A stretch of 64,000 bases of DNA from Candidatus Raymondbacteria bacterium RIFOXYA2_FULL_49_16 (GTDB lineage Bacteria > Fibrobacterota > OXYB2-FULL-49-7 > XYB2-FULL-49-35), in the NCBI GenBank assembly GCA_001789205.1, contig MFYT01000008.1:124001-188000 (forward strand), written 5' to 3'. The notes beneath the pieces were generated by a model. The model worked only from the letters and a program-made list of their open reading frames with translations, was not told the origin of the DNA and did not search any database. The position numbers were made by a program, and so were the translations under genes. Every line of letters begins with the position of its first letter. Within the stretch, counting starts at the first letter, position 1. This document shows positions 53,844 to 62,738 of the stretch, in pieces.

Positions 53844-55274
53844 TTAGAATCCCTTCATGACGCCGATATTGAGCTTGGTGTTGTCTATGGGCATGACAAT
53901 GCGGACGCTGGACTGCGTGTTCAGATCAACGGTGCGGATGTCTTTTTCGTCAATGGGTTGATTGTACGCGTCGACCAGGACCGACACAACGGGCCGCGCA
54001 TAGTGCTCGTGGTTTGACCTGATGACTTTTGCGATCTCGCCGGTGTTGAGCTTGACCAGGCTGCCCACGGGAAAAAGGGAGGCGAATTCAAGAAAGGCCT
54101 TTACGATACCGGAGTCGAAAAATAAATTCTTGGTTGCACGCAATATAAATTCCATGGCCTTGTAGGGTACCAGGCCCTTCCGGTAGGGACGGTCGGCGGT
54201 AAGCGATTCGTAGACATCGGCGATGGAGACGATCTTGGCGAAATTGTGGATGAGCCGTCCGCCGCGCTGCTTGGGATAGCCTTGCCGGTTTTCGCGTTCG
54301 TGGCTCTGGTAACAAACAAACGCGGCCGTGGCCGGAAGGTTTTTTATCCGTTCTATAGCGTGAACGCCCACCATGGGGTGTTTCTTTACCTCGTACAGTT
54401 CGTCGGCGGAGAGCGGCCCTGCCTTGAACCGGATTTCTTCGGGGATGAACAAGGCGCCCACGTCGTGAAGAAAGGCGCCAATGCCGATATCGAGCACCTG
54501 CTCCTTGTTGAAACCCTGGGAGGCGGCTATGGAGATGGCCATGAGGCAGACATTGAGGCTGTGCGAGAAGACATAGTCCTGTTCAGGAGAGCGGGCGTTT
54601 GACAGATTGATGAGCATGTGCTTGTCGTTGAGATAGGTATCTATGAAACTTTTGACTATGTGCTTTATAGAATCGCCCGATATGTGCTGACCCGCCCTGA
54701 TGCGCATGAGCAGTTCCTTGGTGTCGGTGACGGACGCGCTGTATTGGTCGACCACGCTGGCCTTATAGGTTTCGGTACGCTGGCCAAAGGACAATTCCTT
54801 GGCAACGCCCTTGATAGCTGTGCCTTCGGGCACCACGGCAAGCGTGATCCGGTTTTTCTCAATCGCGTCTTCGACATTTTTTACCGGAGCGGTGTTCAGA
54901 ATCTGCTTAATACCCTCTTCGCCTTTTTCGATGCGGCCAAGTTCGGGAATTACCTGCTCAACCGGGATGCTGATATGGATAGGCTGGAACTGGCGGGGTT
55001 TTTTAGCTTGGCCGGCTTCTTCTTCTGTGGGCGCCTCAACCACCACCTCCTCCTCAATCTCAAAAGTGTCGAGTTCTTTTAGGGAAAGGAGTTTTTTTAT
55101 ATCTTCGCCCTCTTCTTGCACAAAAAGGGAAAAGACATTTCGGCGAGACAGCGCGTTAAGAAGAGTATCAGTGATACTGACGCCTTTTTTAAGCAATATT
55201 TTTCCGTTTTGACCGAAATAATCCATTTCAGCCACAGCGCCAGCCTGAAGATCACGTACCTTTATTTCTTTCAT
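53844..55274 (-). CDS. HD-GYP domain protein (c-di-GMP phosphodiesterase-like)
   Basis: The 476-residue protein has a DUF3391-type N-terminal domain (VRDLQAGAVAEMDYFGQNG, residues 6-24), a middle linker with an acidic stretch, and an HD-GYP domain (about 220-400). The domain shows SHSLNVCLMAISIA, AFLHDVGALFIP, SHERENRQGYP and ADVYESLTADRPYRKG. The usual HDIGK reads HDVGA, so the Lys is lost, and HHE reads SHE. Metal ligands His/Asp are mostly kept, so activity may remain. A PilZ-like strand region closes the protein. It is divergent from pgm. Confidence 0.85.
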   Translation of the reverse strand: MKEIKVRDLQAGAVAEMDYFGQNGKILLKKGVSITDTLLNALSRRNVFSLFVQEEGEDIKKLLSLKELDTFEIEEEVVVEAPTEEEAGQAKKPRQFQPIHISIPVEQVIPELGRIEKGEEGIKQILNTAPVKNVEDAIEKNRITLAVVPEGTAIKGVAKELSFGQRTETYKASVVDQYSASVTDTKELLMRIRAGQHISGDSIKHIVKSFIDTYLNDKHMLINLSNARSPEQDYVFSHSLNVCLMAISIAASQGFNKEQVLDIGIGAFLHDVGALFIPEEIRFKAGPLSADELYEVKKHPMVGVHAIERIKNLPATAAFVCYQSHERENRQGYPKQRGGRLIHNFAKIVSIADVYESLTADRPYRKGLVPYKAMEFILRATKNLFFDSGIVKAFLEFASLFPVGSLVKLNTGEIAKVIRSNHEHYARPVVSVLVDAYNQPIDEKDIRTVDLNTQSSVRIVMPIDNTKLNIGVMKGF

Positions 55275-55283
55275 TTCTATTAT

Positions 55284-55305
55284 TGGTAATATAATATATT
55301 TACCA
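55284..55305. promoter_or_regulatory. candidate operator dyad between HD-GYP gene and pgm
   Basis: TGGTAA (55284-55289) and TTACCA (55300-55305) form a six-base inverted repeat around ten A/T bases, in the 53-base gap between the divergent HD-GYP and pgm genes. It could serve a dimeric repressor acting on both. No cognate regulator is known. The AT-rich centre also holds -10-like hexamers on both strands. Confidence 0.35.
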
Positions 55306-55327
55306 CATTTGGAAAAGGAGGCTTTTT

Positions 55328-56977
55328 ATGTCACTTGATCCCTCTGCTGGAAAACCCGCGCCGCGCCATATGCTTGCTGACATTCCCCGGCTGGTTTCTG
55401 CCTATTTTACCATGAAGCCCGACCCATCTGAAACAAGTCACCGGGTGCTCTTTGGCACCTCTGGCCACAGAGGGTCGTCATTGAAAGGATCGTTTAACGA
55501 GGACCATATTCTTGCCATATGCCAGGCCATTTGCCAGGTCCGCGCTGAAAACAAGGTTAAGGGCCCGCTCTTCCTGGGCATGGATACCCATGCGCTCTCG
55601 TATCCCGCATTTTGCACAGCGCTTGAAGTTTTTGGAGGCAATGGCATTACCATCCGTATCCAGACTACCGGTCAGGGTTTTACACCAACGCCTGTGGTAT
55701 CGCACGCTATCCTGGTCGCAAACAAGGGCAAAAAAGAGGCCTTTGCTGACGGCGTCATCATTACGCCTTCGCACAATCCTCCTGAAGATGGCGGGATAAA
55801 ATATAACCCTCCAAACGGAGGACCAGCAGATACAAGCATTACTAAAAAAATCCAGAACAAGGCAAATGAACTTTTACAATCTGGCCTGAAATCCGTCAAA
55901 AGGATTCCGTTTAAAAAAGTGCTTGGCCTAGCAACAACACAACAGTATGATTATATAAATAGTTATATCGACGATTTAAAGAATATAGTTAATGTTGATG
56001 CAATTGCAAAAAGTGGCATTAAAATGGGTGTTGATCCTCTTGGCGGCTCGGGCATTGCCTTCTGGGCGCCAATGGCGGAAAAATATAAACTAAACCTTGA
56101 GATTGTTAACAAAATTATTGATCCGACTTTCTCGTTCATGACCGTGGACAAGGATGGGAAGATCCGCATGGATTGCTCTTCACCTTGGTCCATGGCAGGC
56201 CTCATTGGACTCAAAGACCGGTTTGATATTGCGTTTGGCAATGACCCTGATTATGACAGGCATGGCATTGTAACGCGCTCCAAAGGGCTTTTGAACCCAA
56301 ATCACTATTTGTCCGTGGCAATAAGGTACCTTTTTAAAAATCGGCCTTTGTGGGCAGCAAGCGCCGCGATTGGAAAGACCCTTGTTTCAAGCGCCATGAT
56401 TGACCGGATCGCTGCTGATATTGGCCGGCAACTAGTCGAGGTGCCGGTTGGCTTCAAGTGGTTTGTAGACGGCCTGATCGATGGTTCCTTTGGATTTGGC
56501 GGCGAGGAGAGCGCTGGTGCTTCGTTCCTGCGGACCAACGGCGCTGTGTGGACAACGGACAAAGACGGCTTTATCATGGACCTGCTTGCGGCTGAGATCC
56601 TTGCCACAACAGGCAAAGACCCGGGCGAACATTACACTGAGCTGGAAAAGAGATTCGGCTCTGCCCTGTACGAACGCATGGACGCGCCTGCCAATGCGGC
56701 CCAAAAGCAGGCGCTCTCGAATTTATCGCCGGATATGGTCACTGCGGACACACTTGCCAATGAAAAAATCCTGGCCAAGCTTACAAAAGCTCCGGGCAAT
56801 AACGAGCCCATTGGCGGGCTCAAGGTTGTTACTGAAAACGGCTGGTTTGCGGCCAGGCCATCGGGAACCGAGGATATGTACAAAATTTACGCTGAAAGTT
56901 TTAAAGGCCAGGAGCATCTGAAGAAAATACAGGATGAGGCGAGGGAGATTGTTGGGGAGACGCTGGGGAAGATATAA
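55328..56977 (+). CDS. pgm: phosphoglucomutase (alpha-D-glucose specific)
   Basis: It interconverts glucose 1- and 6-phosphate, feeding UDP-glucose. The 549-residue protein matches the long Pgm type: N-terminal [17 protein letters not shown], the active-site serine in [20 protein letters not shown] in part, metal loop [20 protein letters not shown] and [17 protein letters not shown]. The ATG at 55328 has a strong GGAGG site. A tract of purine-rich repeats follows the stop. Confidence 0.95.
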   Translation: MSLDPSAGKPAPRHMLADIPRLVSAYFTMKPDPSETSHRVLFGTSGHRGSSLKGSFNEDHILAICQAICQVRAENKVKGPLFLGMDTHALSYPAFCTALEVFGGNGITIRIQTTGQGFTPTPVVSHAILVANKGKKEAFADGVIITPSHNPPEDGGIKYNPPNGGPADTSITKKIQNKANELLQSGLKSVKRIPFKKVLGLATTQQYDYINSYIDDLKNIVNVDAIAKSGIKMGVDPLGGSGIAFWAPMAEKYKLNLEIVNKIIDPTFSFMTVDKDGKIRMDCSSPWSMAGLIGLKDRFDIAFGNDPDYDRHGIVTRSKGLLNPNHYLSVAIRYLFKNRPLWAASAAIGKTLVSSAMIDRIAADIGRQLVEVPVGFKWFVDGLIDGSFGFGGEESAGASFLRTNGAVWTTDKDGFIMDLLAAEILATTGKDPGEHYTELEKRFGSALYERMDAPANAAQKQALSNLSPDMVTADTLANEKILAKLTKAPGNNEPIGGLKVVTENGWFAARPSGTEDMYKIYAESFKGQEHLKKIQDEAREIVGETLGKI

Positions 56978-56984
56978 AAGGCAC

Positions 56985-57080
56985 TAGGAGCGAGGAACGA
57001 GGAACGAGGCAGGAGACAAATGCCTTAAATAAAGACTGTATCCAAGTCTCGATCCTCAAGCCTTGATCCTTTGTCTCCTT
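56985..57080. repeat. family C purine-rich intergenic repeats
   Basis: After pgm the gap holds GGCACTAGGAGCGAGGAACG-type units (GAGGAACGAGG twice) and, on the other strand, TCGATCCTCAAGCCTTGATCC-type units. The same GAGGnACGAGG and GGGACTAGG words recur at 59572-59700, 60591-60626 and 62739-62920. There is no gene in the 111-base gap. Confidence 0.7.
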
Positions 57081-57088
57081 CTGTTCTT

Positions 57089-59551
57089 TTATACCGCCTC
57101 CGTCTCTTTCTGCGGGGCATAGTCGGGAACCAGGTCTTTCAGATAATACCTGATCTGCGCATTTGACAGGTCGAACAGGTTGTCCCTGATTCTCAACGCT
57201 TTTTCCAGAAATTGCGCATCGCGGTCTTCCGCCTTGTTGATCACCATGATCTTCTCATGATTTGTCGTGACCGCGCCTTCGAGGTCTGTCAGCAATTCCT
57301 CGTATAATTTTTCACCAGGCCTCAGGCCCGTATACTGCACATCAATATCAACTTCCGGAATATATCCATTAAACTCAATGAGCCTGTATGCCAGGTTTTT
57401 TATTTTGACTGGTTCTCCCATTTTGAGAATAAAAATCTCCCCGCCCCTGCTCATGGCGCCCGCTTGCAATACCAGCTGTGCAGCCTCGGGTATGGACATG
57501 AAAAATCGCCTGATTTCCGGGTCTGTGATGTAGACCGGGCCTCCTCTGTCGATTTGACGCTGAAATAGGGGTATGACCGAGCCTCGCGATCCCAATACAT
57601 TGCCAAAACGGACCGCCATGCACTTCATGGCACCCTGATCAAAGGCCTTGAACATGATCATTTCGGCCAGCCGTTTTGTGGCGCCCATGATATTCGTGGA
57701 TTTGACCGCTTTGTCCGTTGATATCATGACAAAGCGCTCTACACCGTTGTTCTGCGCGGCAGTAAGCACATTCATTGTGCCAAAGACATTGTTCTGCACC
57801 GCCTCGTGCGGATGGACCTCCATGAGCGGCACATGCTTGTAGGCGGCCGAATGCAGCACTACTTGCGGCCTGAATTTGCTGAAAAAAATGTCCATTCTGT
57901 CGCTGTTTCTGATATCGCCGATAAGCACTTGGAGTGGGACCGTGACCCCTGTTTCGCGTAAATCGGTCTCAATTTCGTAGAGCAGGGTCTCGTCTTTATC
58001 GAGCAGGAGCAATTCCTCGGGGTTGAAACGCACTATCTGGCGCACCAGTTCTGATCCAATGGATCCGCCCGCGCCAGTAATCATGATCCTTTTGCCTGAA
58101 AATTGGGCCTCGATTTTTTTATGATCGAGTTCCACGGTCTCACGGCCCAGCAGATCGACAATGCTTATCTCTTTTATCCGCTTTGTGGAAATCTTGCCCG
58201 TAATATAGTCGGCGGCGCTGGGAACGTTCCGTATGCTGCATTTGAACTGGGCGCGCATTTTTGTAAGTATGGCGGTCTGGTTCTGGTCGAGTTTATCATA
58301 GGTATTTATAAGGACCGTGACTCCCTTGCTTTCAATAAGGCCAGGCAGTTCGGTAAATGTGCCCAACACCTTTTTCGCATGTATGCGCACGCCTATCTTC
58401 CGCGCATCAGAATCGATAAATCCCAGAAGGTCGTAGGCAAGATCGGGATTTTGCCTGAGTTCGCGATAGAGGCGTTCCGCTTTATCGCCCGCGCCCAGAA
58501 TAAGCGCCCGCTCCCTGCTTTTTGGCACAATGGGCGCATAAATTTCGCGCAAAAGCCGGAGCGAAAGGCGCTGGCCCGACAAGAGCATGAGTGAGATGAC
58601 AAAATCGATGCCCACCACGCTTGTGGGGAATGAATTGTCGAGAAAAAAGTATTCCATGAGCACCATGGTGAGTGCAGACAAAAAGAGGGCCTTGAAAATG
58701 CCGACCACGTCCCTGATACTGACATAGCGCAGATATCCTTCGAGCTGGCCAAAATAGGCGAGAGAGACCAGCTTTATCATGATTACCAGGGGTATGGTGC
58801 GCTTGAGTTTTCCTATGTAAAAAATCGGGATATCCCAGGCAAACCTGAGCAGATAGGCAAGAATATAGGCAATGACCAGTAAAATAATAATGGCGGCAAT
58901 AATAATGGCCCGCCGGTTTTTAACGGCTTTTTCGCGCACATAGCCGCTTTCGTTTGTTATCACCGACAGCAGCGTGAGCAGTATAATACGCAGGTCGTAG
59001 GTGAATGACCTGCGCTGCATATAGGCCAGATCGTACGATGCTTTTTTGGGAATAAGCACTGTGCGGTGGTATTCCTCTATCTCTTCCGCAGTGCCCGCGA
59101 TTTCTTCCTCGTCGCGGTGGTAGATGGTTGCGGGACTGGTGATGCCGGGCTTTAGTATCAGCAGTTCTTTTTGCTCTTCAGTATAAAATTTCACCAGGTC
59201 TGGAATCTCGGGCCGCGGGCCCACAAAGGACATTGTTCCCCAGAAAACATTGAAAAGCTGAGGGACTTCATCGAGTTTTGTCTGGCGCAATATAAGGCCA
59301 ATTGAGGTGATCCTGGAATCGTCCTTTGCCGTGACCATTGGACCGCTTGCCGCAGTGCTGACCATTGTCCGAAACTTGAAAATCCTGAAAAATACCCCCT
59401 CTTTTCCCACCCTTTTCTGACGAAAAAAGACAGGTCCAGAAGAGGTGAGTTTTATTAATCCGGCAATGATAATAATGACTGGAGAAAGGATGACAATACC
59501 CAGAAGGGAAAAAAAAAGGTCGAACAGGCGTTTTAAAAAGGCGTAGAACAT
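57089..59551 (-). CDS. fusion of initiating sugar-phosphate transferase and NDP-sugar 4,6-dehydratase
   Basis: Residues 1-205 are a PglC/WcaJ-type transferase: membrane segment at 10-30, KFRTM, the catalytic Asp94-Glu95 in KLDEVPQLFNVFWG and VGPRPE. It would load a sugar 1-phosphate onto undecaprenyl phosphate. Residues 210-820 are a PglF/CapD-type enzyme: membrane helices (about 215-330), a CoA-binding-like fold, then a dehydratase with NAD motif GAGGSIGSE (493-501), SAAYKHVPLME, STDK (611-614) and MGATKR (622-627). Normally two genes, here one 820-residue chain. It is the first step of the surface glycan locus; the sugar is probably a di-N-acetyl or 6-deoxy type. Confidence 0.85.
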   Translation of the reverse strand: MFYAFLKRLFDLFFSLLGIVILSPVIIIIAGLIKLTSSGPVFFRQKRVGKEGVFFRIFKFRTMVSTAASGPMVTAKDDSRITSIGLILRQTKLDEVPQLFNVFWGTMSFVGPRPEIPDLVKFYTEEQKELLILKPGITSPATIYHRDEEEIAGTAEEIEEYHRTVLIPKKASYDLAYMQRRSFTYDLRIILLTLLSVITNESGYVREKAVKNRRAIIIAAIIILLVIAYILAYLLRFAWDIPIFYIGKLKRTIPLVIMIKLVSLAYFGQLEGYLRYVSIRDVVGIFKALFLSALTMVLMEYFFLDNSFPTSVVGIDFVISLMLLSGQRLSLRLLREIYAPIVPKSRERALILGAGDKAERLYRELRQNPDLAYDLLGFIDSDARKIGVRIHAKKVLGTFTELPGLIESKGVTVLINTYDKLDQNQTAILTKMRAQFKCSIRNVPSAADYITGKISTKRIKEISIVDLLGRETVELDHKKIEAQFSGKRIMITGAGGSIGSELVRQIVRFNPEELLLLDKDETLLYEIETDLRETGVTVPLQVLIGDIRNSDRMDIFFSKFRPQVVLHSAAYKHVPLMEVHPHEAVQNNVFGTMNVLTAAQNNGVERFVMISTDKAVKSTNIMGATKRLAEMIMFKAFDQGAMKCMAVRFGNVLGSRGSVIPLFQRQIDRGGPVYITDPEIRRFFMSIPEAAQLVLQAGAMSRGGEIFILKMGEPVKIKNLAYRLIEFNGYIPEVDIDVQYTGLRPGEKLYEELLTDLEGAVTTNHEKIMVINKAEDRDAQFLEKALRIRDNLFDLSNAQIRYYLKDLVPDYAPQKETEAV

Positions 59552-59571
59552 GCTTCACGTAATATAATAAA

Positions 59572-59700
59572 GACCAGGGACTAGGGACTAGGGACTAGGG
59601 ACTGAAAGGCAAAACAGGAGCGAGGATCGAGACTAAAGGCAGGAATGAGGAAAGAGGAGCAGCAAAGAAAGAGAAAAACAATGCCAAAGAAGGGACTAGG
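59572..59700. repeat. GGGACTAGG / GAGGAnCGAG repeat tract
   Basis: Four GGGACTAGG-type units in tandem (59580-59603) are followed by GAGCGAGGATCGAGACTAAAGGC-type units and a final GGGACTAGG at 59692-59700. The last unit supplies the TAG stop (59696-59698) of the aminotransferase gene. Purines are almost all on the plus strand. Confidence 0.75.
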
Positions 59701-61594
59701 CAGCGGGAAGAGCGAATTTTTTCAGGAATTCCAGATGACGAGAGGCCTCACGCTCATTGATCCTTCCATGCGTGGGCAGATTAATCACCTCCCTGCAGGC
59801 CCTTTCTGATTCAGGGCACATGCCGATCTTGTACCCAAAACGTTCCATATCTATGCCTTTGGGATGCAAGGGAATTTCGAACCATGAGCCGATTTCATAG
59901 CCTTTGCGCAATGCGCGCTGAAGCACCTGGTCCTTGTTTGCCACACGCACCGGATACCTGAGAATAACATTATCAGCATGAGGCTGCTTTTTGAGAGGCT
60001 TGAAACCAGCCAAAAGCAGTTCCTTATCGTAAAAAGCTGTGATCTTTTTTCTATGCGCCAGAAGCGCGCCTAGTGCCCGGGTATTCTTTTCACCCTCGGT
60101 AATCTGCGACTTGGCCATTTTTTTCAGATACTCCCGTGGCATTGTTCCTGCAAATTCCTCGTTGGACGAAGACCCAACCGCAAGGCCAAGTTTTGTAAGC
60201 GCACGATATGCCTGGGTAATAAGGGCATTGGTTTTGGGGTTTACCAGCAGATTGTAGGCCTTTATCTGCGCGGCAATGCGCAATTCTTCAGATAAAGATG
60301 GTATGGCAGCAGCGGCATGAATAGCAGAGACACGATCGAGTAGTGATCCCCCCTCTCCCCCTTTATTAAGGGGGGAATCATTAACCAGTAAAATCCCTCC
60401 GAGGCCAGTGGAAAACGGCTTGTTCCATTGACCTGAGAAGAATGATCCGAGGCCAAAGGTTCCACAGAGACGGCCTTTGTATGTTGAACCAAAGGCATGG
60501 CAGCAATCTTCGATAAGCGGCATATTGTTGGCCTGCGCCCATGCAAGAATTTGGTCCATGTCTTGCGCTATACCATAGGTGTGTTGGAGAATAAGGCACG
60601 AGGCACGAGGCACGAGGCGCAAGGCAAGTCTTGATGGATCAATATTGTACGTCTCAGGGTCAATGTCAATATACTGGCACTTTGCTCCGAGGAACAGGGG
60701 AGCAGAGGGAACCATGACGCAGGTATAGCCGGACATGAGGATAGTACTACCAGGACCAATGCCCATGGCTTTGAGCAGCGCGTATAGGCCAATGCGGCCT
60801 TTGGACCAGAGAGTAACGCTGGCTGGTGAGACATTGAAAAATTGGGACAATGCGTCAATCATGACCTCACCCCCTTCCCCTGTGAGGAGAGGGGAGAAAG
60901 ATTGACGAAGCAATTTCTTACGATATTCGTGCATAGAATTGCCATGATACATAAATTCGTGGTGCAACATGAAGCCAGTGTGCGTATAAAAGGCGTTTGA
61001 GCGGGAATCGTTCGCAGCTGTTACAACCTTATATACGCCCTGATAGCCATGATCTTGAAAAAAACACTCAAGACGCTGTACAAGTTTTTTGCCAATGCCT
61101 TTGCCCTGGGCACTGTCTGAGACTGCAATGGAGAGGAGTTCGGACCTCACCCCCCTCCCCCTCTCCTGCGAGGAGAGGGGAGAAAAATCCCCCCTGCCCC
61201 TCTTCTCCTGCTTGATCCCCCCCTGCCCCCCCTTTTTAAGGGGGGCGTCCTTTGCATAGAATAAAGTTTCAAATACCTTACGAACTGTGCCTGAAGAGAA
61301 AAGGCTTGGGATAATAGCAATACCAAGAGAAAAACAATGATGGGTTAGAACATGCATATAGCATTTTCGTATATCCAGGGTACCAGAGACAAAACCAATG
61401 ACTTCGCCTTGTTCATTGCGCTCGATTAAAACACAGCTATTTGGCGCCGCTGCAATGCCTTTGTACAGGCGAGAAAGAAAACCCTGACCCAGAGAAGAGA
61501 GAAAGCCAGCGGGTATGCCCTGAATGTGCAGAACAGCTATGGCTTTAAAATCTTTGGATGATAACGTCAATTTCATTGGCAACACATGGTTCAC
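59696..61594 (-). CDS. GNAT acetyltransferase / DegT aminotransferase fusion with four repeat insertions
   Basis: Residues 1-230 are a GNAT domain (acetyl-CoA loop QGKGIGKKL near 165). Residues 245-632 are a DegT/DnrJ/EryC1 sugar aminotransferase, with likely PLP Lys392 in SGQWNKPFSTG, HTYGIAQDM and EDCCHAFGSTYKG. A PglD- plus PglE-like pair would acetylate and aminate the product of the upstream dehydratase. Repeat-derived peptides lie at about 115-150, 232-244, 326-334 and 406-418. The junction between the domains is one of these repeats. I keep the GTG at 61594, which overlaps the wecB stop; an ATG at 61576 is possible. The stop lies in a repeat. Confidence 0.75.
   Translation of the reverse strand: MNHVLPMKLTLSSKDFKAIAVLHIQGIPAGFLSSLGQGFLSRLYKGIAAAPNSCVLIERNEQGEVIGFVSGTLDIRKCYMHVLTHHCFSLGIAIIPSLFSSGTVRKVFETLFYAKDAPLKKGGQGGIKQEKRGRGDFSPLSSQERGRGVRSELLSIAVSDSAQGKGIGKKLVQRLECFFQDHGYQGVYKVVTAANDSRSNAFYTHTGFMLHHEFMYHGNSMHEYRKKLLRQSFSPLLTGEGGEVMIDALSQFFNVSPASVTLWSKGRIGLYALLKAMGIGPGSTILMSGYTCVMVPSAPLFLGAKCQYIDIDPETYNIDPSRLALRLVPRASCLILQHTYGIAQDMDQILAWAQANNMPLIEDCCHAFGSTYKGRLCGTFGLGSFFSGQWNKPFSTGLGGILLVNDSPLNKGGEGGSLLDRVSAIHAAAAIPSLSEELRIAAQIKAYNLLVNPKTNALITQAYRALTKLGLAVGSSSNEEFAGTMPREYLKKMAKSQITEGEKNTRALGALLAHRKKITAFYDKELLLAGFKPLKKQPHADNVILRYPVRVANKDQVLQRALRKGYEIGSWFEIPLHPKGIDMERFGYKIGMCPESERACREVINLPTHGRINEREASRHLEFLKKFALPAA
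60345..60380. repeat. family A palindromic repeat, in-frame copy 1
   Basis: On the minus strand the core CCCCCCTTAATAAAGGGGGAG is a palindrome followed by AGGGGGGATC. It is translated as NDSPLNKGGEGG inside the aminotransferase domain, near the PLP lysine segment (about residues 406-418). The peptide pattern PLxKGGxGG is shared with the copies at 61214 and 63456. Confidence 0.8.
60591..60626. repeat. family C repeat inside the aminotransferase frame
   Basis: Three GGCACGA units and a related GGCGCAAGG lie in tandem. On the minus strand they read as LALRLVPRASCL within the aminotransferase (about residues 323-334). The same words make up the intergenic tracts nearby, so a short repeat has entered the gene without breaking the frame. 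Confidence 0.65.
60863..60900. repeat. family B palindromic repeat at the GNAT-aminotransferase junction
   Basis: GACCTCACCCCCTTCCCCTGTGAGGAGAGGGGAG is an imperfect palindrome of family B. Its minus-strand translation SFSPLLTGEGGEV joins the end of the GNAT domain to the ATG (Met245) that looks like the native start of the aminotransferase. It matches the copy at 61143 apart from a short length change. Confidence 0.75.
61143..61188. repeat. family B palindromic repeat, GNAT in-frame copy
   Basis: The minus-strand core CTCCCCTCTCCTCGCAGGAGAGG is self-complementary and is followed by GGGAGGGGGGTGAGGTC. It is translated as FSPLSSQERGRGVR inside the GNAT domain. It is followed directly by a degenerate A-like stretch (61189-61213) and a full family A copy. 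Confidence 0.8.
61214..61249. repeat. family A palindromic repeat, GNAT in-frame copy
   Basis: The palindrome CCCCCCTTAAAAAGGGGGGG plus CAGGGGGGGATC is translated as DAPLKKGGQGG in the GNAT domain (about residues 116-126). Together with the neighbouring family B copy it adds about 35 residues between the N-terminal half and the acetyl-CoA loop. Confidence 0.8.
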
Positions 61595-62721
61595 TTCAAT
61601 AAACTGTTAAAAATAGCCAAAATGCGCTGACTTGCCTTGCCATCGCCATACGGGTTTATGGCTGCGGCCATTCTATTATATTCGTCTTTGTTCTCAAGAA
61701 GCAATCTGACATTCGCGATAATTGTCTCCTTGTTTGCACCAACAAGTTTTGCCGTGTTTGCTTGAACAGCCTCTGGACGCTCGGTTGTGGTGCGCATGAC
61801 CAGGACCGGCTTTCCCAGACTAGGCGCTTCTTCCTGCACGCCCCCTGAATCAGTGAGTATGAGATATGACTTTTCCATTAAAAAAACAAATTCAGGATAT
61901 CCCAGGGGCGGCAGCAATTTTACGTTTGGCACATTGCCGATTATTTCGAACACGGGTTTTTGCACATTGGGATTCAGGTGCACAGGATACAAAAACAGAC
62001 ATTCAGGATGCAGGGCGGCAAGCTCGCGTATGGCCAGGCAGATTTCCCTAAAACCAGTCCCGAAATTCTCCCGCCTATGGCCAGTGATTAAAACCATTTT
62101 TGAAAGATCAGCGGGCAAACCCAGGCCGGTGAGTTTTTCCATGAGCTCTGGGCCATGCGTCTTGTTTTTTTCCCGCATATATAAAAGAGCGTCAATCGCC
62201 GTGTTGCCTGTTACGTGGATTTTTTCGGGCCCTACATTTTCCCTGAGCAAATTTTGCCTGGCCCATTTGGTGGGCGCCAAATGCAGGTCTGCCACGCATG
62301 CAGCCACTCTCCTGTTTATCTCCTCGGGAAAGGGCGAATACTTGTCCCCTGTGCGCAGGCCTGCCTCAATGTGCGCTACCTTTATATTATTATAATACGC
62401 GGCAAGCGAGGCTGCCATGACAGTCGTGGTATCGCCCTGCACAAAGATCCAGTCTGGCTTTTCCCTGGCCAATAGGTCGTTTACGCTGTTGATAATGCGG
62501 CCCGTAAGCGATGCCAGGGTCTGGTTTTCCTGCATAAGGTTGAGGTCAAAATCGGGCTTTATTGAAAAAATATTGAGCATTTGATCGAGAAGCTGCCTGT
62601 GCTGGCCAGTAACACAGACTTGCACGGAAAATGGGGCGCCATGGGCCCGGAAGGCAGCGATAACCGGCGCGAGCTTAATTACCTCGGGACGGGTGCCGAG
62701 AACAAAAAGGAGATTTGCCAT
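61591..62721 (-). CDS. wecB: UDP-N-acetylglucosamine 2-epimerase (non-hydrolysing)
   Basis: WecB interconverts UDP-GlcNAc and UDP-ManNAc. The 376-residue protein starts with VLGTRPEVIKLAPV and has VQGDTTTV, HIEAGLRTGDKYSPFPEE in part, GHRRENFG and DSGGVQEEAPSLGKPVLVMR with the TERPE loop. All are family marks. It shares four bases with the downstream fusion gene. UDP-ManNAc would feed the surface glycan. Confidence 0.95.
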   Translation of the reverse strand: MANLLFVLGTRPEVIKLAPVIAAFRAHGAPFSVQVCVTGQHRQLLDQMLNIFSIKPDFDLNLMQENQTLASLTGRIINSVNDLLAREKPDWIFVQGDTTTVMAASLAAYYNNIKVAHIEAGLRTGDKYSPFPEEINRRVAACVADLHLAPTKWARQNLLRENVGPEKIHVTGNTAIDALLYMREKNKTHGPELMEKLTGLGLPADLSKMVLITGHRRENFGTGFREICLAIRELAALHPECLFLYPVHLNPNVQKPVFEIIGNVPNVKLLPPLGYPEFVFLMEKSYLILTDSGGVQEEAPSLGKPVLVMRTTTERPEAVQANTAKLVGANKETIIANVRLLLENKDEYNRMAAAINPYGDGKASQRILAIFNSLLK

Positions 62722-62738
62722 TCGTTAAAGATAATATA

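Noticed and set aside
60345-61249. The G- and C-rich palindromes as Rho-independent terminators or CRISPR repeats
   Set aside because: They lie inside continuous reading frames, have no T-run in the coding direction and lack regular spacers.
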